From positions 242,045 to 306,044 of the forward strand of contig KB906724.1 in NCBI GenBank assembly GCA_000381565.1: 64,000 nt of DNA, written 5' to 3'. This document shows positions 8,089 to 16,498 of the stretch, piece after piece. The notes beneath the pieces were generated by a model, which was not told where the DNA came from, ran no database searches, and saw only the letters and a program-made list of their open reading frames with translations. Every line of letters begins with the position of its first letter. The stretch's first letter is position 1. The DNA is from Oxalobacteraceae bacterium AB_14. Lineage in GTDB: Bacteria; Pseudomonadota; Gammaproteobacteria; Burkholderiales; Burkholderiaceae_D. A program made the position numbers and the translations under genes.

Positions 8089-8138
8089 GCCCAACCTGGT
8101 CTTAGGTGATCTTGGTTGCGCGGGCGCCTTTTTGTTTT
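8082..8138 (+). terminator. Regulated intrinsic terminator in the narK leader
   Basis: GGCGTCCGCCCAACC (8082-8096) pairs with GGTTGCGCGGGCGCC (8114-8128): 15 positions with one mismatch and one G-U, followed by TTTTTGTTTT. Positions 8082-8088 are shared with leader hairpin 3. Transcription would stop 17 to 27 bases before the narK start unless hairpin 3 is held. Confidence 0.87.
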
Positions 8139-8154
8139 CTGAACGGGATAAAAT

Positions 8155-9474
8155 ATGGCCACCAAAGCTACCAGCATCAAGCTCTTTTCGATCTCAACGC
8201 CTCAGATGCGGGCGTTCCACTTGACCTGGATGGCGTTCTTCGTCTGCTTCTTCGCCTGGTTTGCCTGCGCACCGCTGATGCCGGTGATTAAAGGGGAATT
8301 CGGCCTGAGCGTCGCGCAGATCGCCAACATCAACATCGCCGCCGTCGCCATCACCATCCTCGTGCGGCTGGTGGTCGGCCCTCTGTGCGACCATTTCGGT
8401 CCACGCAAAACCTATACGGGCTTGCTGCTGCTGGGCGCCATCCCGGTGATCGGCGTCGCCTTCGCGCAAAGCTACGAGAGCTTCCTGCTGTTCCGCCTTG
8501 GTATCGGCGCGGCCGGCGCCAGCTTCGTCATCACGCAGTACCATACCTCGGTGATGTTCGCGCCCAAGGTGGTGGGCACCGCCAACGCCGCGGCCGCAGG
8601 TTGGGGCAATGCCGGCGGCGGCGTGGCGCAAGCCGTGATGCCGCTGCTGATGACCGCCATGGTCATGCTGGGCGTGAGCGAAACCTACGGCTGGCGCGCC
8701 GCGCTGCTGGTGCCGGGCGTGCTGATGATCGTCATGGCCGGCCTCTACTACCGCTTTACCCAGGATTGCCCGCAAGGGAACTTCAGCGAACTACGCGCAG
8801 CCGGCATCACCATCGAAGGCGGAAGCAAGGGCACTGCCCGAGCAGGTGGCTGGGATAGTTTCAAGCTTGCCTCCATCAATTACCGCGTATGGATGCTGTT
8901 CATCACCTACGGCGCCTGCTTTGGCATCGAGATCTTCATCCACAACATCGCCGCGATTTATTACGTCGACCACTTCAAACTGACGCTGGCCCAAGCCGGC
9001 ATGGCGGCGGGCAGCTTCGGCCTGCTGGCGTTGTTCGCCCGTGCGCTGGGCGGCTGGGTGTCGGACAAATTCGCCGCCGCCGGCAACCTGAATAACCGCG
9101 TCACGCTGCTGTTCGTGCTGATGCTGGGCGAAGGCGCCGGCCTGCTGTTGTTCGCCAACGCCGGCAGCGCCGCACTGGCGATCGGCGCCATGCTGGTATT
9201 CGGCCTGTTCACCCACATGGCCTGCGGCGCGACCTACGCCATCGTGCCTTTCGTCGACAAGCGCGCCCTGGGCGGCGTGGCCGGCATCATCGGCGCGGGC
9301 GGCAACGTCGGCGCCGTGGCCGCGGGCTTCCTGATGAAGGGCCTGGGCAACGTTCAGCAAACCTTGAGCATCCTCGGCATCGTCGTCGCCGCATCCGCGC
9401 TATGCGCACTGGCGGCGCGCTTCAGCAGCAGCACCGTCGAAGAAACCGCAACCGCCGCCGAGCTGGCAGCCTAA
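8155..9474 (+). CDS. narK: Nitrate/nitrite transporter, NarK/NasA family MFS
   Basis: Inner-membrane nitrate porter. 439 residues, twelve predicted membrane helices. The first nitrate-signature stretch AGWGNAGGG and the second, GAGGNVGAV, are both present, and the substrate-binding Arg lies in ITILVRLVVGPLCDHFGPR. It is a single NarK unit, not the NarK1-NarK2 fusion of denitrifiers. Its place ahead of nirBD and nasA fits assimilatory uptake of nitrate, parallel to NrtABD. GAACGGG serves as the ribosome binding site. Confidence 0.95.
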   Translation: MATKATSIKLFSISTPQMRAFHLTWMAFFVCFFAWFACAPLMPVIKGEFGLSVAQIANINIAAVAITILVRLVVGPLCDHFGPRKTYTGLLLLGAIPVIGVAFAQSYESFLLFRLGIGAAGASFVITQYHTSVMFAPKVVGTANAAAAGWGNAGGGVAQAVMPLLMTAMVMLGVSETYGWRAALLVPGVLMIVMAGLYYRFTQDCPQGNFSELRAAGITIEGGSKGTARAGGWDSFKLASINYRVWMLFITYGACFGIEIFIHNIAAIYYVDHFKLTLAQAGMAAGSFGLLALFARALGGWVSDKFAAAGNLNNRVTLLFVLMLGEGAGLLLFANAGSAALAIGAMLVFGLFTHMACGATYAIVPFVDKRALGGVAGIIGAGGNVGAVAAGFLMKGLGNVQQTLSILGIVVAASALCALAARFSSSTVEETATAAELAA

Positions 9475-9483
9475 GAGGACATC

Positions 9484-12027
9484 ATGAGGATTATCGTTAT
9501 CGGCCACGGCATGGTTGGCCACAAATTCCTGGAGAGCCTGGCCAACAGCGGCGCCTCCCACCTGCGGGTGACGGTGTTGTGCGAAGAGCCGCGTCCCGCG
9601 TACGACCGCGTGCACCTGTCCGAGTTCTTCTCCGGTAAAGCTGCGCAAGACCTGTCGCTGGTGAAGCCCGGCTTCTTCGACCGCGACGACATGGTGCTGC
9701 GCCTGAATACCCGCGCCACCCAGATCGACACCGCCGGCAAGACCGTTACCACCGCCGACGGCGATGTGCTGGACTACGACAAGCTGGTGATCGCCACCGG
9801 TTCCTTCCCCTTCGTGCCGCCACTGCCGGGCAAGGAGCGCAAGGACTGCTTCGTCTACCGCACCATCGAAGACCTGGAAGCGATGCTCGAATGCGGCAAG
9901 CGCTCCAAGACCGGCGTCGTTATCGGCGGCGGCCTGCTGGGTCTCGAATGCGCCAAGGCGCTGCGCGACATGAAGCTCGATACCCACGTGGTCGAATTCT
10001 CGCCGCGCCTGATGGCGGTGCAGGTGGACGACGGCGGCGCGCGCGTGCTGCGCCGGAAAATCGAAGAACTGGGCGTGACCGTCCACACGGGAAAAAACAC
10101 CACCGCCATCGTCGACGGCGTCGATGGCAAGGAAGGTGGACGTCAGCGCCTGGAGTTCGCCGACGGCGGCCACCTGGACGCGGACATGATCGTGTTCTCG
10201 GCTGGTATCCGCCCGCGCGACATGCTGGCGCGCGAGAGCGGCCTGACCATCGGCCCGCGCGGCGGCATCGAGATCAACAACAACTGCGTCACCTCCGATC
10301 CGGACGTCTACGCCATCGGCGAATGCGCTCTGTGGGGCGGCTTGATCTTCGGCCTGGTGGCGCCGGGCTACGAAATGGCGCGCGTCGCGGCCAAGCACAT
10401 GCTGGGCGAAGCGGCGGAATTCGCCGGCGCCGACATGAGCACCAAATTGAAGCTGATGGGCGTGGACGTGGCCAGCATCGGCGACCCGCACGGCAAGGTC
10501 GAAGGCAGCCGCTCCTACCAGTTCACCGACGAGCGCAAACAGATCTACAAGAAGATCGTCGTCTCCGACTGCGGCAAGTACCTGCTGGGCGGCGTGATGG
10601 TGGGCGACGCCAGCGAATACGGCACGCTGCTGCAAATGATGTTGAACAAAATCGAACTGCCGGAATCGCCGGAGTTCCTGATCCTGCCGCAATCGGATGG
10701 CGCGGCCAAGCCTGGCCTGGGTGTGGACGCGCTGCCGGAAGGCGCGCAGATCTGCTCCTGCAACGACGTCTCGAAAGGCGCGCTGTGCGCAGCGGTGGCC
10801 GGCGGCGCCACCAGCATCGGCGAATTGAAGAGCTGCACCAACGCCGGAACCTCCTGCGGCGGCTGCGTGCCGCTGGTGACGCAGGTGATGAAGGCCGAGA
10901 TGAAAAAACTCGGCATGGCTGTCAACAACCACGTGTGCGAGCACTTCGCCTACTCGCGCCAGGAGATGTTCCACCTGATCAAAGTCGGCCAGATCAAGCG
11001 CTTCGGCGAGCTGCTGGCCAAGCATGGCAAGGGACTCGGTTGCGACGTCTGCAAACCGCTGGCGGCCAGCATCCTGGCGTCGGTGTGGAACGACTTCGTG
11101 CTGAAGAAGGAACACGCCAGCCTGCAGGACACCAACGACTACTTCCTCGGCAATATCCAGAAGGACGGCACCTATTCGGTGGTGCCGCGCATGCCGGGCG
11201 GCGAAGTCACGGCCGACGGCCTGATCGCGGTCGGCATGGTCGCCAAGAAGTACCAGCTGTACACCAAGATCACCGGCGGCGCCCGCGTCGACCTGTTCGG
11301 CGCGCGCGTCGAGCAGCTGCCGCTGATCTGGGAAGAGCTGATCGCCGCCGGTTTCGAATCGGGTCACGCCTACGGCAAGTCGCTGCGCACGGTGAAATCC
11401 TGCGTCGGTTCGACCTGGTGCCGTTACGGCGTCGACGATTCCATCGGCCTGGCGATCGAGCTGGAAAACCGCTACAAAGGCCTGCGCACGCCGCACAAGA
11501 TCAAGTTCGGCGTATCAGGCTGCACCCGCGAGTGCGCCGAAGCGCAGGGCAAGGACGTCGGCGTGATCGCCACCGAAAAAGGCTGGAACATGTACGTGTG
11601 CGGCAACGGCGGCATGAAGCCGCGCCACGCCGAACTGCTGGCGACGGACCTGGACAAGGCCACGCTGATCAAATACATCGACCGCTTCCTGATGTTCTAC
11701 ACCCGCACCGGCGACCGACTGCAGCGCACCAGCGTATGGCGCGAGAACCTGGAAGGCGGCCTGGATTACCTGAAGCAGGTCGTCGTCAACGACAAGCTGG
11801 GCATCGGCGCTGAACTGGAAGCCGACATGCAGCACGTGGTCGACACCTACGCGTGCGAGTGGAAGGAAGCCGTCGAGAATCCGGAAACCCGCAAGCGCTT
11901 CCGCCACTTCGTCAACAGCGAAAAGGGCGACGAGAACGTGTTGTTCATGGAAGAACGCGGACAGATTCGTCCGGCCACCGTGGAAGAACGCAAGCGCGTG
12001 ATTCCGATCGCAGTCAAGGCAGCTTGA
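9484..12027 (+). CDS. nirB: NADH-dependent nitrite reductase, large subunit
   Basis: Reduces nitrite to ammonium with six electrons from NAD(P)H in the cytoplasm. 847 residues, the usual NirB length. Domains in order: FAD/NAD(P)H-binding reductase (GxGxxG near the start and GGGLLGLE near 145), BFD-type [2Fe-2S] domain (Cys424, Cys426, Cys458, Cys461), ferredoxin-like domain, and sulfite/nitrite reductase domain. The [4Fe-4S]-siroheme ligands are Cys640, Cys646, Cys680 and Cys684. Starts 9 bases after narK with AGAGGA before it; nirD follows after 10 bases. Confidence 0.97.
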   Translation: MRIIVIGHGMVGHKFLESLANSGASHLRVTVLCEEPRPAYDRVHLSEFFSGKAAQDLSLVKPGFFDRDDMVLRLNTRATQIDTAGKTVTTADGDVLDYDKLVIATGSFPFVPPLPGKERKDCFVYRTIEDLEAMLECGKRSKTGVVIGGGLLGLECAKALRDMKLDTHVVEFSPRLMAVQVDDGGARVLRRKIEELGVTVHTGKNTTAIVDGVDGKEGGRQRLEFADGGHLDADMIVFSAGIRPRDMLARESGLTIGPRGGIEINNNCVTSDPDVYAIGECALWGGLIFGLVAPGYEMARVAAKHMLGEAAEFAGADMSTKLKLMGVDVASIGDPHGKVEGSRSYQFTDERKQIYKKIVVSDCGKYLLGGVMVGDASEYGTLLQMMLNKIELPESPEFLILPQSDGAAKPGLGVDALPEGAQICSCNDVSKGALCAAVAGGATSIGELKSCTNAGTSCGGCVPLVTQVMKAEMKKLGMAVNNHVCEHFAYSRQEMFHLIKVGQIKRFGELLAKHGKGLGCDVCKPLAASILASVWNDFVLKKEHASLQDTNDYFLGNIQKDGTYSVVPRMPGGEVTADGLIAVGMVAKKYQLYTKITGGARVDLFGARVEQLPLIWEELIAAGFESGHAYGKSLRTVKSCVGSTWCRYGVDDSIGLAIELENRYKGLRTPHKIKFGVSGCTRECAEAQGKDVGVIATEKGWNMYVCGNGGMKPRHAELLATDLDKATLIKYIDRFLMFYTRTGDRLQRTSVWRENLEGGLDYLKQVVVNDKLGIGAELEADMQHVVDTYACEWKEAVENPETRKRFRHFVNSEKGDENVLFMEERGQIRPATVEERKRVIPIAVKAA

Positions 12028-12037
12028 GGAGAACACG

Positions 12038-12385
12038 ATGCATCGCGATATTCAAACCGACAACTGGATCGCCGTCTGCAACCTGGACGAGATCGTTCCC
12101 AACACCGGCGTGTGCGCCTTGTTGAACCAGCAGCAGGTCGCCGTGTTCCATGTCGACGACGGCAGCGCGCGCGTGTTCGCCATCGACAACTACGATCCGA
12201 ATTCGGATGCGTCCGTGCTGTCGCGCGGCCTGGTGGGCAACCTGGGCGAACGCATCGTGGTCGCCTCGCCGATCTACAAGCAGCACTTCGACCTGCAAAC
12301 GGGCGAGTGCCTGGAAGCGCCGGAACATTCGGTCGGCATCTATCCCGCCCGCATCGACGGCGGCAAAGTCTGGGTAGGCCTGTGA
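12038..12385 (+). CDS. nirD: Nitrite reductase (NADH), small subunit
   Basis: Small partner of NirB, required for nitrite reductase activity. 115 residues with a Rieske-like beta fold but without the Cys-His cluster ligands, as is usual for NirD. Directly after nirB, with TTGAGGAGAA before the start codon. A paired inverted repeat separates it from the next gene of the unit. Confidence 0.93.
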   Translation: MHRDIQTDNWIAVCNLDEIVPNTGVCALLNQQQVAVFHVDDGSARVFAIDNYDPNSDASVLSRGLVGNLGERIVVASPIYKQHFDLQTGECLEAPEHSVGIYPARIDGGKVWVGL

Positions 12386-12395
12386 ACATGGCTCC

Positions 12396-12473
12396 GTCAT
12401 TCCCGCGCACGCGGGAATCCATAGAACGCTTGCCAAGACGCTGTGCATGGATTCCCGCCTGCGCGGGAATGAC
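12396..12473. repeat. REPIN-like paired inverted repeat, copy 1
   Basis: Two REP-type units in opposite orientation. The left reads GTCATTCCCGCGCACGCGGG then AATCCAT; the right is its near reverse complement, ATGGATTCCCGCCTGCGCGG then GAATGAC, about 26 bases apart. Each unit is itself a hairpin (CCCGCG/CGCGGG). It lies between nirD and the FAD reductase gene inside one transcription unit. Relatives are at 52294-52368 and 55917-55986. No REP-associated transposase (RAYT) is visible in the window. Confidence 0.85.
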
Positions 12474-12491
12474 TGCGGAAGGGGTAACGCA

Positions 12492-13706
12492 ATGAAGCCA
12501 TCACTGGTGGTCATCGGCAACGGCATGGCCGGCATGCGTACGGTCGAGGAGCTGTACAAGCTGGCGCCGGACATGTACGACATCACCGTGTTCGGCGCCG
12601 AGCCGCACGGTAACTACAACCGCATCCTGCTGTCGCCTGTACTGGCGGGCGAAAAGAGCATGCAAGACATCATGCTCAACACCCGCGAATGGTACGTCCA
12701 GCATGGCATCACGCTGCACGCCGGCGATCCGGTCGAGCATATCGACCGCCGCAAGCGCATCGTGCGCGCGCGCTCCGGGCTGGAGGTACGTTACGACCGC
12801 CTGCTGATCGCCACCGGCTCCAAGCCCTTCATCATTCCCGTGCCCGGCCACCAGCTGCCCGGCGTGCTGGCCTTCCGCGATATCCAGGATGTGGAGACCA
12901 TGCTGGCGATGGCGCGCAATCACCGCCACGCGGTGGTGATCGGCGGCGGCCTGCTGGGTCTTGAAGCGGCCAACGGCCTGCAACGCCAGGGCATGTCCGT
13001 CACCGTGGTCCACGTGACCGACGCGCTGATGAACCAGCAGCTCGACAAGCCTGCCGCGCTGCTGCTGCAAAAGGCGCTGGAGGCCAAGGGTCTGAAGTTC
13101 ATGATGAACGCGCAGACCGCAGAAATCGCCGGCCCGGACCGCGTGCGCGCGGTACGCTTCAAGGACGGCAGCGAAATCCCGGCCGACCTGGTGGTGATGA
13201 CCGCCGGCGTGCGTCCGAACATCGACCTGGCCAAGTCGGCCGGCCTGCACTGCGAACGCGCCATCGTGGTTGACGACACGCTGCAAACCTACGATCCGCG
13301 CGTGTATGCTGTGGGCGAGTGCGTGCAGCACCGCAGCGCGACCTTCGGCCTGGTGGCGCCGATCTGGGACCAGGCGCGCGTTTGCGGCGCCCACCTGGCC
13401 GGCGCCGGCGTGCGCCGCTACGTGCAGCAGACCTCGCCGACTCGCCTGAAAGTGACCGGCGTGGACCTGTACTCGGTCGGCGATTTCGTCGGCGGCGAAG
13501 GCAGCGAGGACCTGGTGCTGCGCGACGCGCGGCGCGGCGTCTACAAGCGGCTGGTGTTGAAGGACGGGCGCGTGACCGGCGCCGTGCTGTATGGCGATGT
13601 CAAGGATGGGCCGTGGTACTTCAACCTGATTCAAAACCGCACCGACATTACGCCGATCCGGCAAAACCTGTTGTTTGGCGAAGCGCTTTCCGCGCGCGCC
13701 GCATGA
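12492..13706 (+). CDS. FAD-dependent NAD(P)H reductase, electron donor of assimilatory nitrate reductase
   Basis: 404 residues from ATG 12492, preceded by GGAAGGGG; a longer frame would begin inside the upstream repeat and is rejected. It resembles the N-terminal FAD/NADH half of NirB: dinucleotide fold VVIGNGMAGMRTVE at the start, a second one AVVIGGGLLGLEAANG near 150, and VYAVGEC for FAD. It has no BFD or siroheme domain. Its place between nirBD and nasA suggests it passes electrons from NAD(P)H to NasA, like the small subunit (NasC/NasB) of other assimilatory nitrate reductases. The role is inferred from context. Confidence 0.85.
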   Translation: MKPSLVVIGNGMAGMRTVEELYKLAPDMYDITVFGAEPHGNYNRILLSPVLAGEKSMQDIMLNTREWYVQHGITLHAGDPVEHIDRRKRIVRARSGLEVRYDRLLIATGSKPFIIPVPGHQLPGVLAFRDIQDVETMLAMARNHRHAVVIGGGLLGLEAANGLQRQGMSVTVVHVTDALMNQQLDKPAALLLQKALEAKGLKFMMNAQTAEIAGPDRVRAVRFKDGSEIPADLVVMTAGVRPNIDLAKSAGLHCERAIVVDDTLQTYDPRVYAVGECVQHRSATFGLVAPIWDQARVCGAHLAGAGVRRYVQQTSPTRLKVTGVDLYSVGDFVGGEGSEDLVLRDARRGVYKRLVLKDGRVTGAVLYGDVKDGPWYFNLIQNRTDITPIRQNLLFGEALSARAA

Positions 13707-13723
13707 TTTGAGCGAGAAGCATC

Positions 13724-16447
13724 TTGAACCTGTCCACTGACCATCTTGCAGTACGCACCACCTGCGCCTATTGCGGCGTCGGTTGCGGCGTGCTGGCCAC
13801 GCCCAGGGCCGACGGCACGATCGCCATCGCCGGCGACAAGCTGCATCCTGCGAACAAGGGCCGCCTGTGCGTCAAGGGCTCGGCCTTGGGTGAGACGACC
13901 GGCCTCGAAGGCCGCCTGCTGTATCCGCAGCTGCGCGACGCGGACGGCTTGCGCCGCGTGACCTGGGATGCCGCGCTGGACAAGGTCGCCGACGGCTGGC
14001 GCGCCATCATCGCCGAGCATGGTCCCGACGCGGTGGCGCTGTACGTCTCCGGCCAGCTGCTGACCGAGGACTACTACGTCGCCAACAAACTGATGAAGGG
14101 TTACATCGGCAGCGCCAATATCGACACCAACTCGCGGCTGTGCATGTCGTCGGCGGTGGCCGGCTACAAGCGCGCCTTCGGCGAGGACCTGGTGCCGCTG
14201 TGCTACGACGACCTGGAACTGGCCGACATGGTGGTGCTGGTCGGCTCCAACACCGCGTGGTGCCATCCGATCCTGTTCCAGCGCGTCCTCAAGGCTAAGG
14301 AAAGCCGGCCGGAGATGAAGATCGTCGTCATCGATCCGCGCCGCACCGCCACCTGCGAGCTGGCCGACCTGCACCTGCCGGTCAAGGCGGGCACCGACGT
14401 GTGGCTTTTCAACGGCTTGCTGAGCTACCTGGCGCGCATCGGCGCCGTCGATCCGGCGTTTATCGGTCACCACACCAGCGGACTGGATGCGGCGCTGGAG
14501 ACCGCCAACATCGATTGCAGCGATCCCGCCGCCGTGGCCAAGATCTGCCGCATCGAACTGCCGGTGCTGATGGAGTTCTACGAATCGTTCGCCTCCACGC
14601 GCAAGACCATTACCGCATTCTCGATGGGCGTCAATCAATCGTCGGCCGGTACCGACAAGGTCAACGCCATCATCAACTGCCACCTGATCGGCGGCCGTAT
14701 CGGCAAGCCGGGCATGGGCCCGTTCTCGATCACCGGCCAGCCGAACGCGATGGGCGGCCGTGAAGTGGGCGGCCTGGCCAACATGCTGGCCGCGCACATG
14801 GACCTGGACCGCGCCGATCACCGCGAAGTGGTGCAAACCTTCTGGGATTCGCCGGCCATCGCCGCCAAACCTGGCCTGAAGGCGGTCGACCTGTTCCAGG
14901 CGATTGAAGCGGGCAAGGTCAAGGCGGTGTGGGTGATCGCCACCAATCCGCTGGTCAGCATGCCGGACGCGGACCAGGTGCGGCGCGCGCTGGAAAAGTG
15001 CGAGCTGGTGGTCGCCACCGACATCATGCAGAACACCGACACCAACGCCTATGCCGACGTGCTGCTGCCGGCGCTGGGCTGGGGCGAAAAGGACGGCACC
15101 GTCACCAATTCCGAGCGCCGCGTTTCGCGCCAACGCGCCTTCCTGCCGGCGCCGGGCGAGGCGCTTCCGGACTGGAAGATCCTGTCGCTGTTCGCGCAGC
15201 GCCTGGGCTTTAGCGGCTTCGATTTCTGCGGCGCCCAGGGTGTGTTCGACGAGCATGCGCGCCTGAGCGGCTTCCGCAACGCCGTCGGCGACGTGCCGCG
15301 CGCCTTCGACATGTCCGGCGTGGCCGGCCTCAATCAGCGCGAATACGACGAACTGGAACCGACCCAGTGGCCGGTGCGCCGCACCGCGTCGGGCGAGCTG
15401 CAGGTCGAGGCGCGCCTGTTCAAGGACTACGTCTTTGCCCACGCCGACGGCAAGGCGCGCTTCATCGCCACCGCCACGCGCGCGCCGGCCAACGCCATCT
15501 GCGAAGACTTCCCGCTGACGCTCAACACCGGCCGCGTGCGCGACCAGTGGCACACCATGACGCGCACCGGCAAATCGGCCACGCTGGCCGACCACATCGC
15601 CGAATCCTTCGTCGACATCCACCCGCAGGACGCGCTGCTGCACGGCGTGCGCGAGGGCGAACTGGCGCGCGTCAGCTCCGCATGGGGCGCGATGGTGGCG
15701 CGCGTGCAGCACGGCGGCGGCATCCCGCGCGGCAGCGTGTTCATTCCGATCCACTGGTCGGGCCAGACCTCGTCCGATGCGCGCGTTGGCGCCCTGGTCA
15801 ATCCGGTGGTCGATCCGGTCTCCGGCGAGCCGGAATTCAAGCACACGCCGGTGCGCATCGAGCAGTTCCGCGTGAACTGGCATGGCTTCATCCTGAGCCG
15901 CACCGAGATGTGCCTCGACAGCGTGGCCCACTGGACGCGCATCCAGGGCCGCGAATTCGCCCGCTACGAACTGGCCGGCCGCAACACCGTCAAGGACTTC
16001 GGCGGCTGGGCGCGCGAGCTGCTGGGCGTGGCCGACCTGGACGCCGACTGGCTCGAATACGAGGACCGCACCGCCGGCGTGTATCGCGCCGTGCACGTGG
16101 TGAGCGATCGCATCGAACAATGCATCTTCCTGTCGCCGCGCCAGGACATGCCGTCGCGCGCCTGGCTGGCCAGCCTGTTCGTCAAGCAGGAGCTCAGCGA
16201 GATCGACCGGGTCGGCCTGCTGGTCGGCATGCCGGTCGAGAAGGGCGCCGATACCGGTCCTGCCGTGTGCTCCTGCTTCGGCGTGGGCCGCAACACGATC
16301 TGCAGCGCCATCCTCGAAAAGGGCCTGAAAACGGTGCCGGAAGTGACGGCCTGCCTGAAAGCGGGCGGCAATTGCGGCTCCTGCGTGCCGGAGATCAAAA
16401 AGATTCTTGTGCAAACTCGCGCGGAGGCGGAGGAAGAAAGGCTGTAA
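13724..16447 (+). CDS. nasA: Assimilatory nitrate reductase, catalytic subunit
   Basis: Molybdenum bis-MGD enzyme reducing nitrate to nitrite in the cytoplasm. 907 residues. The N-terminal [4Fe-4S] ligands are Cys14, Cys17, Cys21 and Cys49, followed by the molybdopterin oxidoreductase domains and the dinucleotide-binding domain. A C-terminal BFD-like [2Fe-2S] module has Cys849, Cys851, Cys884 and Cys887, as in Klebsiella NasA. It has no Tat signal. The likely start is TTG at 13724, because the first iron-sulfur Cys is only 14 codons in and no ATG precedes it in frame nearby; the Shine-Dalgarno is weak. Last nitrate gene of the unit. Confidence 0.95.
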   Translation: MNLSTDHLAVRTTCAYCGVGCGVLATPRADGTIAIAGDKLHPANKGRLCVKGSALGETTGLEGRLLYPQLRDADGLRRVTWDAALDKVADGWRAIIAEHGPDAVALYVSGQLLTEDYYVANKLMKGYIGSANIDTNSRLCMSSAVAGYKRAFGEDLVPLCYDDLELADMVVLVGSNTAWCHPILFQRVLKAKESRPEMKIVVIDPRRTATCELADLHLPVKAGTDVWLFNGLLSYLARIGAVDPAFIGHHTSGLDAALETANIDCSDPAAVAKICRIELPVLMEFYESFASTRKTITAFSMGVNQSSAGTDKVNAIINCHLIGGRIGKPGMGPFSITGQPNAMGGREVGGLANMLAAHMDLDRADHREVVQTFWDSPAIAAKPGLKAVDLFQAIEAGKVKAVWVIATNPLVSMPDADQVRRALEKCELVVATDIMQNTDTNAYADVLLPALGWGEKDGTVTNSERRVSRQRAFLPAPGEALPDWKILSLFAQRLGFSGFDFCGAQGVFDEHARLSGFRNAVGDVPRAFDMSGVAGLNQREYDELEPTQWPVRRTASGELQVEARLFKDYVFAHADGKARFIATATRAPANAICEDFPLTLNTGRVRDQWHTMTRTGKSATLADHIAESFVDIHPQDALLHGVREGELARVSSAWGAMVARVQHGGGIPRGSVFIPIHWSGQTSSDARVGALVNPVVDPVSGEPEFKHTPVRIEQFRVNWHGFILSRTEMCLDSVAHWTRIQGREFARYELAGRNTVKDFGGWARELLGVADLDADWLEYEDRTAGVYRAVHVVSDRIEQCIFLSPRQDMPSRAWLASLFVKQELSEIDRVGLLVGMPVEKGADTGPAVCSCFGVGRNTICSAILEKGLKTVPEVTACLKAGGNCGSCVPEIKKILVQTRAEAEEERL

Positions 16448-16498
16448 ACATGGTAAATTAGACCATCGATCGCTTGATCATGACTACCGAGAGCGAAC

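Noticed and set aside
9400-11496. Minus-strand open frame of 698 codons over nirB
   Set aside because: Shadow; nirB has complete siroheme and FAD motifs in the other direction.
12447-12491. Upstream extension of the FAD reductase (MDSRLRGNDC...)
   Set aside because: It is the translation of the right arm of a REPIN-like repeat; ATG 12492 has the ribosome binding site.
13631-16414. Minus-strand open frame of 927 codons over nasA
   Set aside because: Antisense shadow of nasA; no family features, the plus strand has all cofactor motifs.
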